Below, one piece after another: positions 17,934 through 29,278 of a stretch of 64,000 nt of DNA (its first letter is position 1; the number at the start of each line of letters is the position of its first letter). The notes beneath the pieces are model-generated. The model searched no databases. It saw only the letters and a list, made by a program, of their open reading frames with translations, and had not been told where the DNA came from. The DNA is taken from positions 1 through 64,000 of the forward strand of contig JAGAXF010000001.1 of assembly GCA_017941085.1 (NCBI GenBank), given 5' to 3'. The DNA comes from Bacillota bacterium. GTDB taxonomy: Bacteria > Bacillota > Clostridia > Peptostreptococcales > Anaerovoracaceae. A program made the translations under genes and the position numbers.

Positions 17934-18980
17934 ATGGCATACGGATATTACAATCAGCAGGAAGAACACCATTATAAAGTTTTGCAAAGGGACCTTAAGG
18001 CAAAGGATTTTCCTAAGGTTTGTTTGCTTTGCGGTAAGGAGCAATTCCTGGTGGATTGGGGTAGGAAGGAAATCATTAATAAATTCATTGAACCGGCTTC
18101 CAAGGTTTTGGATTTAACCCTAATTGACGAGGATGATCTTTCGAATATTTCAACGGCAAATGCCATTATGGAAAGTTGCGAAACTATGCCTTTGCTTTCT
18201 CCCAAAAAAGTAGTTGTGGTAAGGGACAGCAAAATCCTTTCTTCAGGAGAAAACAAAGAATTGGTGGAGTATATTGGAAATATACCTGACTTTACGGTTT
18301 TGGTCTTCCTGGCCACTGATATTGACGGAAAAAGAAGCATAATAAAGGCCATTAAGAAGGCAGGAAAGGTTTATGACTTTAAGCAGTTGGACAGGAAAAA
18401 TCTTATTAGCTTTATAGATAAGAGATTCAAGGCAGGGGGAGTTTCCTTGACGGGAAAAACCATGGATTTTCTTCTGAATGAAACCGGCTATTTTAACAAG
18501 GAAAGCGACTATAATCTGTATACTTTGTCCAATGATATAACCAAAATGATTGCCCTGGCAGAGGGAGGCTCTTTAACGGAGGACATCATCAAAGAAACGG
18601 TGGAAGGGGACATAGATACCTTCATATTTAACCTTATGAATAGCTTAAGCGAAGGGCGAAAGGATAAGGCTATTAAGCTTCTTCACAATATCATTGGGGA
18701 TAAAAGCGATGTGTCATATTTAACAGCTATGATAGTGAGCCAATTTGAAATAATGTACGCCATTAAGGAGCTGATGGAGGATCGAGTTCCCGACAGGCTG
18801 ATTTGTGACAAAGTGGACATCAAAGAGGGTAGATTAAAGGTTCTTAGACCTTATGTATCTAAATTATCTAAAGAAAATCTTAGAAAAAATCTAATGTTGG
18901 CTTATGAGATAGACGGAAATATTAAAACCGGCCTTTTAAGTTCTCAATTAGCCATGGAAATGTTCGTTTCAAGACTCTAA
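17934..18980 (+). CDS. holA: DNA polymerase III subunit delta
   Basis: Clamp-loader subunit that opens the beta clamp. The N-terminus has VCLLCGKEQFLVDWG, the delta-family start, then domains I-III over 348 residues; SQFEIMYAIKELMEDR near residue 265 and the end SSQLAMEMFVSRL are typical of the C-terminal collar domain. AAGGAGAATAA precedes the ATG. Its position directly after comEC is conserved in Firmicutes; rpsT, which often follows, is not here. Confidence 0.92.
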   Translation: MAYGYYNQQEEHHYKVLQRDLKAKDFPKVCLLCGKEQFLVDWGRKEIINKFIEPASKVLDLTLIDEDDLSNISTANAIMESCETMPLLSPKKVVVVRDSKILSSGENKELVEYIGNIPDFTVLVFLATDIDGKRSIIKAIKKAGKVYDFKQLDRKNLISFIDKRFKAGGVSLTGKTMDFLLNETGYFNKESDYNLYTLSNDITKMIALAEGGSLTEDIIKETVEGDIDTFIFNLMNSLSEGRKDKAIKLLHNIIGDKSDVSYLTAMIVSQFEIMYAIKELMEDRVPDRLICDKVDIKEGRLKVLRPYVSKLSKENLRKNLMLAYEIDGNIKTGLLSSQLAMEMFVSRL

Positions 18981-18985
18981 ATTCA

Positions 18986-19014
18986 TTGCATAAATTCTAA
19001 TAATATTGTATAGT
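18986..19014 (+). promoter_or_regulatory. Probable sigma-A promoter of nfnAB
   Basis: TTGCAT (18986-18991), 17-base spacer, TATAGT (19009-19014), 42 bases before the nfnA ATG and just after the holA stop. Confidence 0.55.
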
Positions 19015-19055
19015 TATATTGTTAATATTTTCACTCGGCAGAAGGAGAGAAAGAG

Positions 19056-19907
19056 ATGTACAAAGTCGTAAGAAGAGAACCACTTAATCCCACTGTCACG
19101 CAGTTGGAGATTGAAGCTCCCCTGGTGGCCAAGAAGGCACAGCCTGGGCAATTCATCATCCTCCGCGTTGACGAGGACGGCGAGCGTATTCCGCTTACCG
19201 TGGCAGGAACTGATCCTGAGGAAGGAACTGTAAAGATCATCTTCCAGATTGTTGGAGGAACAACAGAAAAGTTGAACCACAAAATGGCAGGCGATTATAT
19301 TCAGGACTTCGTAGGACCACTGGGAAAACCCACCGACACCAGTGGAGTTAAAAAGGTCTGCATTGTTGGCGGTGGCGTAGGATGCGCCATAGCAATGCCG
19401 GTAGCTCAAGAGTTCCACCGAATTGGCGTTGAAGTAACCAGCATTATTGGTTTTAAGAGCAAGGACATAGTAATTCTTGAGAAGGAATTTAATGAATGCT
19501 CGGATAAAGTTATTCTAATGACAGATGATGGCACCTATGGAAGAGAAGGTAATGTAACTGTTCCTCTCAAGGAAATGCTGGAGGCCGGTGAAACCTTTGA
19601 TAAGATTATTACCATAGGACCCCTTATCATGATGAAGTTTGTTGTGGCAACAGCAAAGCCCTTCAACATTCCGGTGGATGTTAGCATGAACCCCATCATG
19701 ATAGATGGAACAGGTATGTGCGGTGGCTGCCGTTTAACCCTGAACCAGGATGGCAAGAAAGTCACAAAGTTTGCCTGCGTTGACGGACCTGACTTTGATG
19801 GATATGAAATCGACTTTGATGAGGCCATGAGCAGAGGAAGAATGTATGCTGACTTTGAAAGGCATGCATATGACGATGCTTGTAACCTGTTCAAAGATGC
19901 AAAGTAA
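19056..19907 (+). CDS. nfnA: NfnA: ferredoxin-NADP reductase subunit alpha (sulfide dehydrogenase subunit)
   Basis: Small subunit of the electron-bifurcating NADH-dependent reduced ferredoxin:NADP+ oxidoreductase. It has an N-terminal FAD-binding beta barrel (about 1-95), a NAD-binding Rossmann domain starting VCIVGGGVGCAIAMPVAQEF near 105, and a 2Fe-2S site with GTGMCGGCRLT near 218 and a Cys in FACVDGPDF near 240. The 283-residue length is normal. It is followed 11 bases later by the large subunit gene. Together they balance NADH, NADPH and ferredoxin, which fits the hydrogenase-like operon at the right end. Confidence 0.92.
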   Translation: MYKVVRREPLNPTVTQLEIEAPLVAKKAQPGQFIILRVDEDGERIPLTVAGTDPEEGTVKIIFQIVGGTTEKLNHKMAGDYIQDFVGPLGKPTDTSGVKKVCIVGGGVGCAIAMPVAQEFHRIGVEVTSIIGFKSKDIVILEKEFNECSDKVILMTDDGTYGREGNVTVPLKEMLEAGETFDKIITIGPLIMMKFVVATAKPFNIPVDVSMNPIMIDGTGMCGGCRLTLNQDGKKVTKFACVDGPDFDGYEIDFDEAMSRGRMYADFERHAYDDACNLFKDAK

Positions 19908-19918
19908 GGAGGCGCAAA

Positions 19919-21328
19919 ATGGCAATAATACCTAAGAAACATGAAATGCCTACCCAGGATCCACTGGTAAGAGCGAAGAACTTTGATGAAGTAGCCCTAG
20001 GTTACTCTGAAGAAACAGCAGTTGCAGAGGCTGAAAGATGTCTCAACTGCAAGAATAGACCATGCGTAAACGGATGCCCTGTAAACATTAATATTCCTGA
20101 TTTTATCACCAAGATAAAAGAAAAGGATTTTGAAGGGGCTTACCAGATTATTAGCCAGGATTCATCCCTTCCTGCAGTTTGCGGAAGAGTATGCCCCCAG
20201 GAAACCCAGTGCGAAAGCAAATGTACTGTTGGTATAAAGAATGAGCCTGTGGGAATAGGACGTCTGGAAAGATTTGTTGCTGACTGGCATAACGAAAATG
20301 TAAAAGAAGCAGCGGCTCCACCGACCTCAAATGGACATAAGGTTGCAATTGTTGGTGCCGGTCCTTCCGGACTAACCTGTGCAGGTGACTTGGCAAAGAA
20401 GGGATACAAGGTATCCATCTTTGAAGCTCTTCATACTGCAGGTGGCGTTCTGGTCTATGGTATTCCTGAATTCAGACTTCCCAAGGCAATCGTAGCTAAG
20501 GAGGTTGATGGTCTTAAGGAACTAGGTGTAGATGTTGAAACCAACGTAGTTATCGGTAAGACCCTTACTATAGATGAACTCTTTGATATGGGATATGAAG
20601 CAGTATTTGTAGGTTCCGGTGCCGGACTTCCGAACTTTATGAATATCCCGGGAGAAAGCCTTAAGGGTGTATACTCCGCCAACGAATTCCTAACAAGAAG
20701 CAATCTGATGAAGGCTTACAGAGATGTAAACGACACTCCAATTATGAAGGGTGGTAAGGTTGCAGTTGTTGGTGGCGGAAACGTTGCAATGGACGCTGCA
20801 AGAACAGCTTTAAGATTAGGTGCTGAACATGTTTATCTGGTATACAGAAGATCCATGGAAGAGCTTCCTGCAAGAGCAGAAGAAGTAGAACACGCCATCG
20901 AAGAGGGTGTTGATTTCCACATTCTGAGAAATCCCGTGGAGATTCTTGGATACGAAAATCCTGATGACAGAATGGATCCTAAGAACGGATTTGTTAAAGG
21001 AATCAATATTCAGAAGATGGAACTTGGTGAACCGGATGAAAAGGGAAGAAGGAGACCGGTGCCTGTAGAGGGCAGTGAATATGTTCTGGATGTGGATGCA
21101 GTAGTTATGTCCATCGGAACATCTCCCAACCCACTTATCAAAGACACCACAGAAGGCTTGGAGGTTAACAACCACGGCGGAATCATCGTAAATGAAGATG
21201 GTCTTACATCAAGAAATGCAGTTTATGCCGGTGGTGACGCAGTAACAGGTGCAGCAACAGTAATTTCTGCTATGGGAGCAGGTAAGGTTGCAGCAAAGGC
21301 AATTGACGAGTATCTCTCCAAGAAATAA
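19919..21328 (+). CDS. nfnB: NfnB: NADPH-dependent bifurcating oxidoreductase large subunit (GltA family)
   Basis: Flavoprotein related to the glutamate synthase small subunit. The N-terminal domain carries eight cysteines for two 4Fe-4S clusters: CLNCKNRPCVNGCPV near residue 41 and CGRVCPQETQCESKC near 85. Two nucleotide-binding folds follow: GAGPSGLTCAGDLAKKG near 145 for FAD, and VVGGGNVAMDAARTALRLG near 282 for NADPH, ending with AGGDAVTGAATVISAMGAG. In an operon with nfnA the bifurcating function is favoured over glutamate synthase. Confidence 0.92.
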   Translation: MAIIPKKHEMPTQDPLVRAKNFDEVALGYSEETAVAEAERCLNCKNRPCVNGCPVNINIPDFITKIKEKDFEGAYQIISQDSSLPAVCGRVCPQETQCESKCTVGIKNEPVGIGRLERFVADWHNENVKEAAAPPTSNGHKVAIVGAGPSGLTCAGDLAKKGYKVSIFEALHTAGGVLVYGIPEFRLPKAIVAKEVDGLKELGVDVETNVVIGKTLTIDELFDMGYEAVFVGSGAGLPNFMNIPGESLKGVYSANEFLTRSNLMKAYRDVNDTPIMKGGKVAVVGGGNVAMDAARTALRLGAEHVYLVYRRSMEELPARAEEVEHAIEEGVDFHILRNPVEILGYENPDDRMDPKNGFVKGINIQKMELGEPDEKGRRRPVPVEGSEYVLDVDAVVMSIGTSPNPLIKDTTEGLEVNNHGGIIVNEDGLTSRNAVYAGGDAVTGAATVISAMGAGKVAAKAIDEYLSKK

Positions 21329-21354
21329 AAAATGGCTAATATAAAATAACAAAC

Positions 21355-21389
21355 AAAAAGACGCATCGATTAATTCGATGTGTCTTTTA
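21355..21389. terminator. Bidirectional terminator after nfnB
   Basis: AGACGCATCGA (21359-21369) pairs with TCGATGTGTCT (21375-21385) around a TTAAT loop, flanked by A and T runs. It lies between convergent nfnB and the lipoprotein gene. Confidence 0.8.
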
Positions 21390-21407
21390 TCGTATCCATA
21401 AATGTTC

Positions 21408-21803
21408 TTACTCTTCCGTATCTTCAGTATCTTCCGTCGCTTCATCCTTGGTGAAGGTAAGCTCTGAACCTTCGTCCTTAATAATTATTGTAGTACCATC
21501 AAACTCAAATTCCTGATCCACTCCATCCATAGTCAGGGTAGTTCCCTTCCAGGTAAAGGCCTTCTCTTCTCCGAAAAGCTGTATACTTCCGGTGCCATCC
21601 TCATTCATTATGAGAGAAACGGAAAGCCCTAGGGATGAAAGCATATCTAAATCTTCCTGGGATAAAGGTTCTCCATTTTCAGTCATAGCCGTTAGGGTAT
21701 AAGTGCCTGCCGGTGAAGCCTTGGAACCACCGTTTCCGCAGCCTACCAGGGATAAGGTTAGTATTGCTATAAGTAGAATAGTTATAATTCTCTTTGTTTT
21801 CAT
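21408..21803 (-). CDS. Small putative lipoprotein, function unknown
   Basis: 131 residues. The N-terminus KTKRIITILLIAILTLSLVGC is a lipoprotein signal with Cys near residue 22 in a LVGC lipobox. The mature part starts GNGGSKASPAGTYTL and has alternating strands (VSLIMNEDGTGSIQL, FTWKGTTLTMDG), suggesting a small lipocalin-like or DUF4923-like beta barrel, then an acidic tail EATEDTEDTEE. It stands alone upstream of recN on the same strand with about 110 bases between them. I do not recognise a specific family. Confidence 0.75.
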   Translation of the reverse strand: MKTKRIITILLIAILTLSLVGCGNGGSKASPAGTYTLTAMTENGEPLSQEDLDMLSSLGLSVSLIMNEDGTGSIQLFGEEKAFTWKGTTLTMDGVDQEFEFDGTTIIIKDEGSELTFTKDEATEDTEDTEE

Positions 21804-21912
21804 TTAACGTTCCTCCTGAATTATCTAATGGTGTATCTGTTTAATAAAGCTAATTAACTATATCATATTTTGCAAAACAGTTAAAACAAATAAAACAGAC
21901 ATATTTATTAAT

Positions 21913-23544
21913 CTATCTCTTCATCAGCTCCTTTGCATTCTCAATGGCTGTGTCTGTAATGGTTTCGCCACCTAAAAGCCGTGCGATTTCCAAAACCTTT
22001 GATTCCTCCTTCAATTTTTCAATATGTGTATAGGTTTTGCTTTCGTCTGATTCCTTAAAGATGCGATAACTGTTATCTGAAAGGGCAGCAATTTGAGGAA
22101 GGTGGGTGATACATATTACCTGATGGCTTTTGCTAATCTCTAGTAGTTTCTTACCCACAATGGCAGCGGTTTTTCCGGAAATACCCTGATCGATTTCATC
22201 AAAAATCAAAGTGGGAACCTTGTCATAATCAGCGGTAATACTTTTAATGGCTAACATTATTCTGCTGATTTCACCCCCGGAGGATGTTTTGCTTAATGGC
22301 TTAAGGGGTTCACCTACATTGACGGTAATAAGTATTTCCGCAGTTTCAAGCCCGGAGGGGGAGGGGGTTTCTAGTGGAGTAAAGGATATTTTAAGATCCG
22401 CGTCCTGAAAGCTTAGGTCCTTTAGCTGATTAAGGATTTCTTTTCTTAATATATCTGCGCCACGTTGTCTTTCTTTTGTAAGATTTGAACCAAGCGAAAG
22501 AAGCTTTTCCTTTGATTCCAGGAATTCCTTCTCCAACCTGGATTTCTCCTGGTCAAAGTTTTCAATTTGATCCAATTCTTTTTTGATCTTATCCCTATAG
22601 GAAATAACTCCCTGGATTGAGCCGCTATTTCCGGAGTACTTTTTCTTTAGGTTGTCCAGTACAGATAATCTATTGATTATGGTATCGATTTCATCAGGGT
22701 CATAGGTCATGGATTCTACCAAATCCCTAAGGGAAGATGAAATGTCTTCTAATCTGTAGTAGATGTCTCTTGTTTCCTCCAATATATTTTGGATAGTGGG
22801 GGAGTATTCACATATATGTTCAAGACTATCAACTGTGGTTCCCAGGGAAGAGTATGCACCTCTTTCTCCCTGGAGACTTTGGTAGGCAGAGTTGGCAGAG
22901 TCAAAGATTTTTTCGCCATTTTGAAGAATCCCCAGGCGAGCTTCAAGTTCTTCATCTTCTCCCAAAACAGGGGAAGCCTTTTCAATTTCATTTATTTCAA
23001 AACGGTAGAAATCTGCTTTTTTAATACTGTCTTCCTCCATGGAAAGAAGTTGGTCCAGGACCCTTTTCTTTTCCAGATAATCTTTGTAGCAAAGTTCATA
23101 GGAATCCAGGAGGGGCCTTATCTTTTCCTTGTGAAATTCATCTAAAAGACCAAGATGGGTCTCCGGATCAAGAAGAGATTGATTGTCGTACTGTCCATGG
23201 ATATCGGCTATTTCTTTGCATTTTTCAGCCAGCTCCGTTAGGGTAACGATACGGCCATTTAGCTTACAAAGATTTTTACCGGCAGAGCTAACCTCTCTTG
23301 AAATAACAATTTCCTCTAAACCATCGGCACCCTCAAGGGTTGCAGACAGCTGTACCAGAGCTTTATCTTTACCGCTTCTTACATATGAAGAATCAGCCCT
23401 GCTGCCAAGAGCAAGGCTGATAGCTGTTACAAGTATGGATTTTCCGCTTCCTGTTTCACCGGTAATAATGGAGAGGCCATCGGAAAAATCCACCTCCACA
23501 TTATCGATTATGGCGAAATCTCGGATAGAAATGTGATCAATCAT
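21913..23544 (-). CDS. recN: DNA repair protein RecN
   Basis: SMC-like ATPase for double-strand break repair. Walker A GETGSGKS near residue 31, a central coiled-coil region (about 155-370), the ABC signature SGGEISR near 420, and LIFDEIDQGISGKTA near 452. The 543-residue length is typical. It follows argR on the minus strand with two bases between, an arrangement conserved in many Firmicutes (argR-recN). Confidence 0.95.
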   Translation of the reverse strand: MIDHISIRDFAIIDNVEVDFSDGLSIITGETGSGKSILVTAISLALGSRADSSYVRSGKDKALVQLSATLEGADGLEEIVISREVSSAGKNLCKLNGRIVTLTELAEKCKEIADIHGQYDNQSLLDPETHLGLLDEFHKEKIRPLLDSYELCYKDYLEKKRVLDQLLSMEEDSIKKADFYRFEINEIEKASPVLGEDEELEARLGILQNGEKIFDSANSAYQSLQGERGAYSSLGTTVDSLEHICEYSPTIQNILEETRDIYYRLEDISSSLRDLVESMTYDPDEIDTIINRLSVLDNLKKKYSGNSGSIQGVISYRDKIKKELDQIENFDQEKSRLEKEFLESKEKLLSLGSNLTKERQRGADILRKEILNQLKDLSFQDADLKISFTPLETPSPSGLETAEILITVNVGEPLKPLSKTSSGGEISRIMLAIKSITADYDKVPTLIFDEIDQGISGKTAAIVGKKLLEISKSHQVICITHLPQIAALSDNSYRIFKESDESKTYTHIEKLKEESKVLEIARLLGGETITDTAIENAKELMKR

Positions 23545-23546
23545 AA

Positions 23547-24008
23547 TTATTTGGCTTTTTTGTTTAACATGTTGTTGAAAATGGAAAGAATGTCTTCTAC
23601 ATGTTCGTCATCGTCCACAACCATAAGAAGGGTATTATCTCCTGCCACAGATCCAACTACATGAGGAAGTCCAATATTGTCTATGGCTTCTCCTGCAGCA
23701 GGACCACATCCGGATAGGGTTTTAATAACTATAATGTTCTTTGCTGATGAGAAAGAAGTAATAGTTTCTCTAAAAATCTTTACGAATCGGTCTGAGATGG
23801 GAGTATCTTGTTGAGTACTAACTGCATATTTATACTTTCCCGAGGGAGAAAGTACTTTTACAAGCTGCAGTTCTTTAATGTCTCTTGAAATAGTAGCCTG
23901 AGTGACGCTGAATCCTTGTGCTCTAAGCATGGAGGCTAGCTTTTCTTGGGTTTCAATTTCGTTATTTGCAATTAACTCCAGTATTTTGTTCTGTCTTGAA
24001 TATCTCAT
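23547..24008 (-). CDS. argR: Arginine repressor ArgR/AhrC
   Basis: Arginine-responsive regulator. The N-terminal winged helix (about 1-68) includes QGFSVTQATISRDIKELQL, the recognition element. The C-terminal hexamerisation/arginine domain has GCGPAAGEAIDNIG and a VAGDNTLLMVVDDD segment with the paired Asp that contact arginine. The 153-residue length is standard. It is the promoter-proximal gene of argR-recN. No arginine biosynthesis gene is in the window. Confidence 0.94.
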   Translation of the reverse strand: MRYSRQNKILELIANNEIETQEKLASMLRAQGFSVTQATISRDIKELQLVKVLSPSGKYKYAVSTQQDTPISDRFVKIFRETITSFSSAKNIIVIKTLSGCGPAAGEAIDNIGLPHVVGSVAGDNTLLMVVDDDEHVEDILSIFNNMLNKKAK

Positions 24009-24137
24009 AGAAAGCTCCTTTTGCCATTACAACGCAAGTGATAACTGTAAAAATAAACTAGCGGTTAGAACCTAGAATGAAATACATCGCTTTGTATGAT
24101 TATACCATAATTATTCACAAAATCAAAGACAAGAAAA

Positions 24138-24166
24138 TAGACAAACGCTTGTTCATATGTTACAAT
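24138..24166 (+). promoter_or_regulatory. Probable promoter of the ruvC operon
   Basis: TAGACA (24138-24143), 17-base spacer, TACAAT (24161-24166), 31 bases before the ruvC start; it reads away from argR. Confidence 0.5.
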
Positions 24167-24196
24167 GAGTCTAGCAAAATCAAAGGGAGAGAGTTA

Positions 24197-24682
24197 ATGC
24201 GAATATTGGGAATCGACCCCGGCTATGCTATAATGGGCTGGGGTGTGCTGGATATGATTGGTAATAAATTTTCTGTGGTGGATTATGGGTCCATTACCAC
24301 AGACAAGGACATGCCGATGCCCAATAGGCTCCAGCACCTATACACACAGCTTTCTGCGGTAATTGCGGAATATCAGCCGGAGGAAGCCTCCATAGAGGAA
24401 TTGTTCTTTGTTCATAACCAAACCACAGCCATCAAAGTGGGAGAGGCCAGAGGTGTGGCTATTTTGGCTTGTGTAAACGGAGGATTAAGTGTTAGTGAAT
24501 ACACTCCGCTCCAGATTAAACAGGCTTTGGTTGGATACGGAAGAGCGGATAAAAAACAGGTTCAGCAAATGGTAAAGGCTATACTTAATCTCAAAGAAGT
24601 ACCGAAACCTGATGACACTGCAGATGCAGTGGCTGCAGCCATTTGCCACGGACATTCAAGAGGAAGCAGGATTATAAAATGA
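24197..24682 (+). CDS. ruvC: Holliday junction endonuclease RuvC
   Basis: Resolves Holliday junctions. The chosen ATG gives the canonical N-terminus MRILGIDPGYAIMGWG with the first catalytic Asp; further acidic residues are in SIEELFF and in DDTADAVAAAICH near the end. A longer open frame reaches back to 24077 but lacks similarity and crosses the promoter; GGGAGAGAG precedes 24197. The stop overlaps the ruvA ATG. The 161-residue length is normal. Confidence 0.94.
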   Translation: MRILGIDPGYAIMGWGVLDMIGNKFSVVDYGSITTDKDMPMPNRLQHLYTQLSAVIAEYQPEEASIEELFFVHNQTTAIKVGEARGVAILACVNGGLSVSEYTPLQIKQALVGYGRADKKQVQQMVKAILNLKEVPKPDDTADAVAAAICHGHSRGSRIIK

Positions 24683-25272
24683 TAGGATATATTAAGGGAA
24701 GTTTTCATCCCATGCCGGATGGAACGGTGATAATAGAAAACAGCTCCGGAATAGGTTTTCTCGTTAGCATGCCTGCGGGATCCTCTGTATATAAAATGCC
24801 TGAAGGATCTGAGGTAAAGGTCTTTACCTATATGCAAGTTCGAGAGGACGATATCAGCCTATATGGGTTTATGGATAAGGAGGACCTGGAACTGTTTCAA
24901 TTGCTTATTACAGTAAAGGGCATAGGGGCAAAGGCTGGAATTACAATTATGTCTTCGATGCCAAGCTCAGAACTAAAAAAGGCTCTTGCCTCAGGGGATG
25001 TGGCCTTCCTGTCAAAGGCTCAAGGGGTAGGAAAGAAAACCGCAGAACGACTAGTGCTAGAGCTTAAGGATAAGGTGGGCATCTTTGTGGAGAATATGGG
25101 AGATGAGCCCATACCTTTGGATGACATTCCCGGTGATCCCAGAAGCGAAGCGGTATCTGCCTTGGTTTCCCTTGGTTACTCCAGAAACGAAGCTGCATCT
25201 GCTGTTTCCAAAGCAAAGGGAGAGGGACTTACGGTAGAGGACTACATCAAACAAGCTCTAAAGAGTTTATGA
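24679..25272 (+). CDS. ruvA: Holliday junction branch migration protein RuvA
   Basis: Tetrameric junction-binding partner of RuvB. Starts MIGYIKG at the ATG overlapping the ruvC stop (ATGA); an upstream in-frame ATG at 24643 lies within ruvC and was rejected. OB fold, then helix-hairpin-helix elements LLITVKGIGAKAGITIM and LSKAQGVGKKTAERLVLELKDK, then the flexible linker and C-terminal domain III (EAVSALVSLGYSRNEA). Confidence 0.95.
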   Translation: MIGYIKGSFHPMPDGTVIIENSSGIGFLVSMPAGSSVYKMPEGSEVKVFTYMQVREDDISLYGFMDKEDLELFQLLITVKGIGAKAGITIMSSMPSSELKKALASGDVAFLSKAQGVGKKTAERLVLELKDKVGIFVENMGDEPIPLDDIPGDPRSEAVSALVSLGYSRNEAASAVSKAKGEGLTVEDYIKQALKSL

Positions 25273-25281
25273 GGATAGATT

Positions 25282-26331
25282 ATGGATGAACGAATCACTA
25301 TGACAAGTGCGGATATAGGAGAAGAAAGACAGGAAGTTACCTTAAGACCCCAGAGATTGGACGATTTTATCGGGCAAAGTGGAGTAAAGGATAATCTTAA
25401 GGTTTTCATAGAAGCAGCAAAGATGAGAGGGGAACCCCTGGATCACGTTTTGTTTTACGGTCCTCCGGGCCTTGGAAAAACCACTTTGGCAGGAATAATA
25501 GCCAATGAGCTGGGAGTGGATATAAAGATAACATCCGGCCCTGCCATAGAGAGGGCGGGGGATCTGGCTGCTATTCTAACCAATCTCAGCGAAAATGACG
25601 TATTGTTTATAGATGAAATACATAGACTTAATCGATCTGTGGAAGAGGTTCTTTACTCTGCCATGGAGGATTATGCCCTGGATATTATTATAGGCAAGGG
25701 ACCATCGGCAAGATCCATAAGATTGGATATAGCCAAGTTTACTTTGATTGGGGCAACCACAAGGGCCGGAAGTCTTTCTGCTCCCTTGAGAGACAGGTTT
25801 GGGGTAATCAGCAAATTTGAAGTATATAACAAGGAAGAATTGGCGGAAATAATAAGAAGGTCTGCTGCCCTCCTTAATTTGGATGCAGAAGAAGATGCCC
25901 TTTATGAAATGGCCGGCTGCTCAAGAGGAACCCCAAGAGTTGCCAATAGATTGCTGAAGAGAATTAGAGATTTCTCCCAGGTAAAGGGAACGGGAAAGAT
26001 TGACCTGGAAACAACAAAAAAAGGACTTAAGGCCCTGGGGGTAGATGAACTGGGTTTGGAAAAACTGGATAGAGATATACTTTTAACCATAATAGACAGA
26101 TTCGGTGGAGGGCCTGTGGGCATAGATACCATTGCCGCTTCTATTGGAGAAGAAAAAGTAACAATAGAGGATGCCTATGAGCCATATCTTATTCAAAGTG
26201 GTCTTTTATACAGAACACAAAAGGGAAGAATGGTTACAGAAGCAGGTTATCATCATTTGGGACTTTCCATTCCTGAGTCAAATAAAACTGAATTGGAGCA
26301 GCTTGAATTAGAACTGAATTATGAGAGTTGA
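25282..26331 (+). CDS. ruvB: Holliday junction helicase RuvB
   Basis: AAA+ motor of branch migration. Begins with the [11 protein letters not shown] motif, Walker [10 protein letters not shown] near residue 59, Walker [10 protein letters not shown] near 110, sensor ATTRAG near 156, and the C-terminal winged helix with [16 protein letters not shown]. The 349-residue length is usual. Its last codons overlap the queA start. Confidence 0.96.
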   Translation: MDERITMTSADIGEERQEVTLRPQRLDDFIGQSGVKDNLKVFIEAAKMRGEPLDHVLFYGPPGLGKTTLAGIIANELGVDIKITSGPAIERAGDLAAILTNLSENDVLFIDEIHRLNRSVEEVLYSAMEDYALDIIIGKGPSARSIRLDIAKFTLIGATTRAGSLSAPLRDRFGVISKFEVYNKEELAEIIRRSAALLNLDAEEDALYEMAGCSRGTPRVANRLLKRIRDFSQVKGTGKIDLETTKKGLKALGVDELGLEKLDRDILLTIIDRFGGGPVGIDTIAASIGEEKVTIEDAYEPYLIQSGLLYRTQKGRMVTEAGYHHLGLSIPESNKTELEQLELELNYES

Positions 26332-27379
26332 TGATTTTGATTATAATCTTCCGGAGGAACTTATAGCCCAGCAACCCTTAAAGGAAAGAGACTCTTGCAG
26401 GCTGATGGTGCTGAAGAGGGACTTGGGAGAGATTGAACATAAAAAGTTTTCCGATGTATTGGATTACCTTAATCCCGGCGACTGTCTTGTAATGAACGAC
26501 AGTAAGGTTATACCTGCAAGGCTTTTTGGCATCAAAGAAGGAACGGGAGCAAAAATTGAGTTTCTTCTAATAAAGAGACTGGAAGAAAATGAAGTCTGGG
26601 AAACCCTGGTTAAACCGGGTAAAAGAGTTAAGCCCGGGGACCGGGTGATTTTTTCTGAGGAAAAGGATAAAAAATTAATTGCAGAGATAATAGGAACCGG
26701 TGAAGACGGAACTAGAATAGTATCCTTTGACTACGACGGAATCTTTATGGAAAGGTTGGAGGAAATGGGGGCCATGCCTCTTCCTCCTTACATTGATAGA
26801 CCTGCCACGGAGGAGGATAGAGAGGATTATCAAACTGTATATAATCGGGTAGAGGGCTCTGTGGCAGCTCCTACAGCGGGGCTGCATTTTACAAAAGAAC
26901 TTTTGGCCAAGGCCAATGAGAAGGGAGTAAAACTTGCATATCTCACCCTTCACGTGGGAATTGGAACCTTTAGACCCGTTAAGGTTGATACGGTGGAAAA
27001 TCACCATATGCATTTTGAAGAATATATGGTATCGGAGGAAGCGGCCTCCGCAATAAACGAGACAATTAAATCCGGCGGTAGAATTATTTCTGTTGGTACC
27101 ACATCCACCAGAACATTGGAAAGTGCATCTAAGTTTGATGAAGAAACAGGGAAGTATTTGGTTTCCCCCGGTGGTGGAAGTACAGATATTTTTATTTATC
27201 CGGGTTACGACTTTAAAATTGTAGATGGGCTGATAACTAATTTTCATCTACCAAAGTCAACTTTGATAATGCTTATATCCGCCATATATGATAAGGATAA
27301 AATCCTTGAAGCATATAAAGAGGCGGTGAAAGAAAAATATCGGTTTTTTAGTTATGGCGATGCCATGCTTATTATTTAG
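26321..27379 (+). CDS. queA: S-adenosylmethionine:tRNA ribosyltransferase-isomerase QueA
   Basis: Transfers the ribosyl group of SAM to preQ1-tRNA to form epoxyqueuosine, which QueH then reduces. Conserved text: [14 protein letters not shown] at the N-terminus, [24 protein letters not shown] near residue 190, [11 protein letters not shown] and TTSTRTLES. The start overlaps ruvB by 11 bases. It is one step downstream of tgt, which lies one gene further on. The product order tgt-queA-queH is covered in this window. Confidence 0.95.
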   Translation: MRVDDFDYNLPEELIAQQPLKERDSCRLMVLKRDLGEIEHKKFSDVLDYLNPGDCLVMNDSKVIPARLFGIKEGTGAKIEFLLIKRLEENEVWETLVKPGKRVKPGDRVIFSEEKDKKLIAEIIGTGEDGTRIVSFDYDGIFMERLEEMGAMPLPPYIDRPATEEDREDYQTVYNRVEGSVAAPTAGLHFTKELLAKANEKGVKLAYLTLHVGIGTFRPVKVDTVENHHMHFEEYMVSEEAASAINETIKSGGRIISVGTTSTRTLESASKFDEETGKYLVSPGGGSTDIFIYPGYDFKIVDGLITNFHLPKSTLIMLISAIYDKDKILEAYKEAVKEKYRFFSYGDAMLII

Positions 27380-27413
27380 CCATATAAATATATTGCCAAA
27401 GAGAGGTTAGTAA

Positions 27414-29277
<1,864 letters not shown>

Positions 29278-29278
<1 letters not shown>

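Noticed and set aside
24077..24196. N-terminal extension of RuvC
   Set aside because: It crosses a good promoter and adds residues absent from the family; ATG 24197 has a ribosome site and the canonical MRILGIDPG start.
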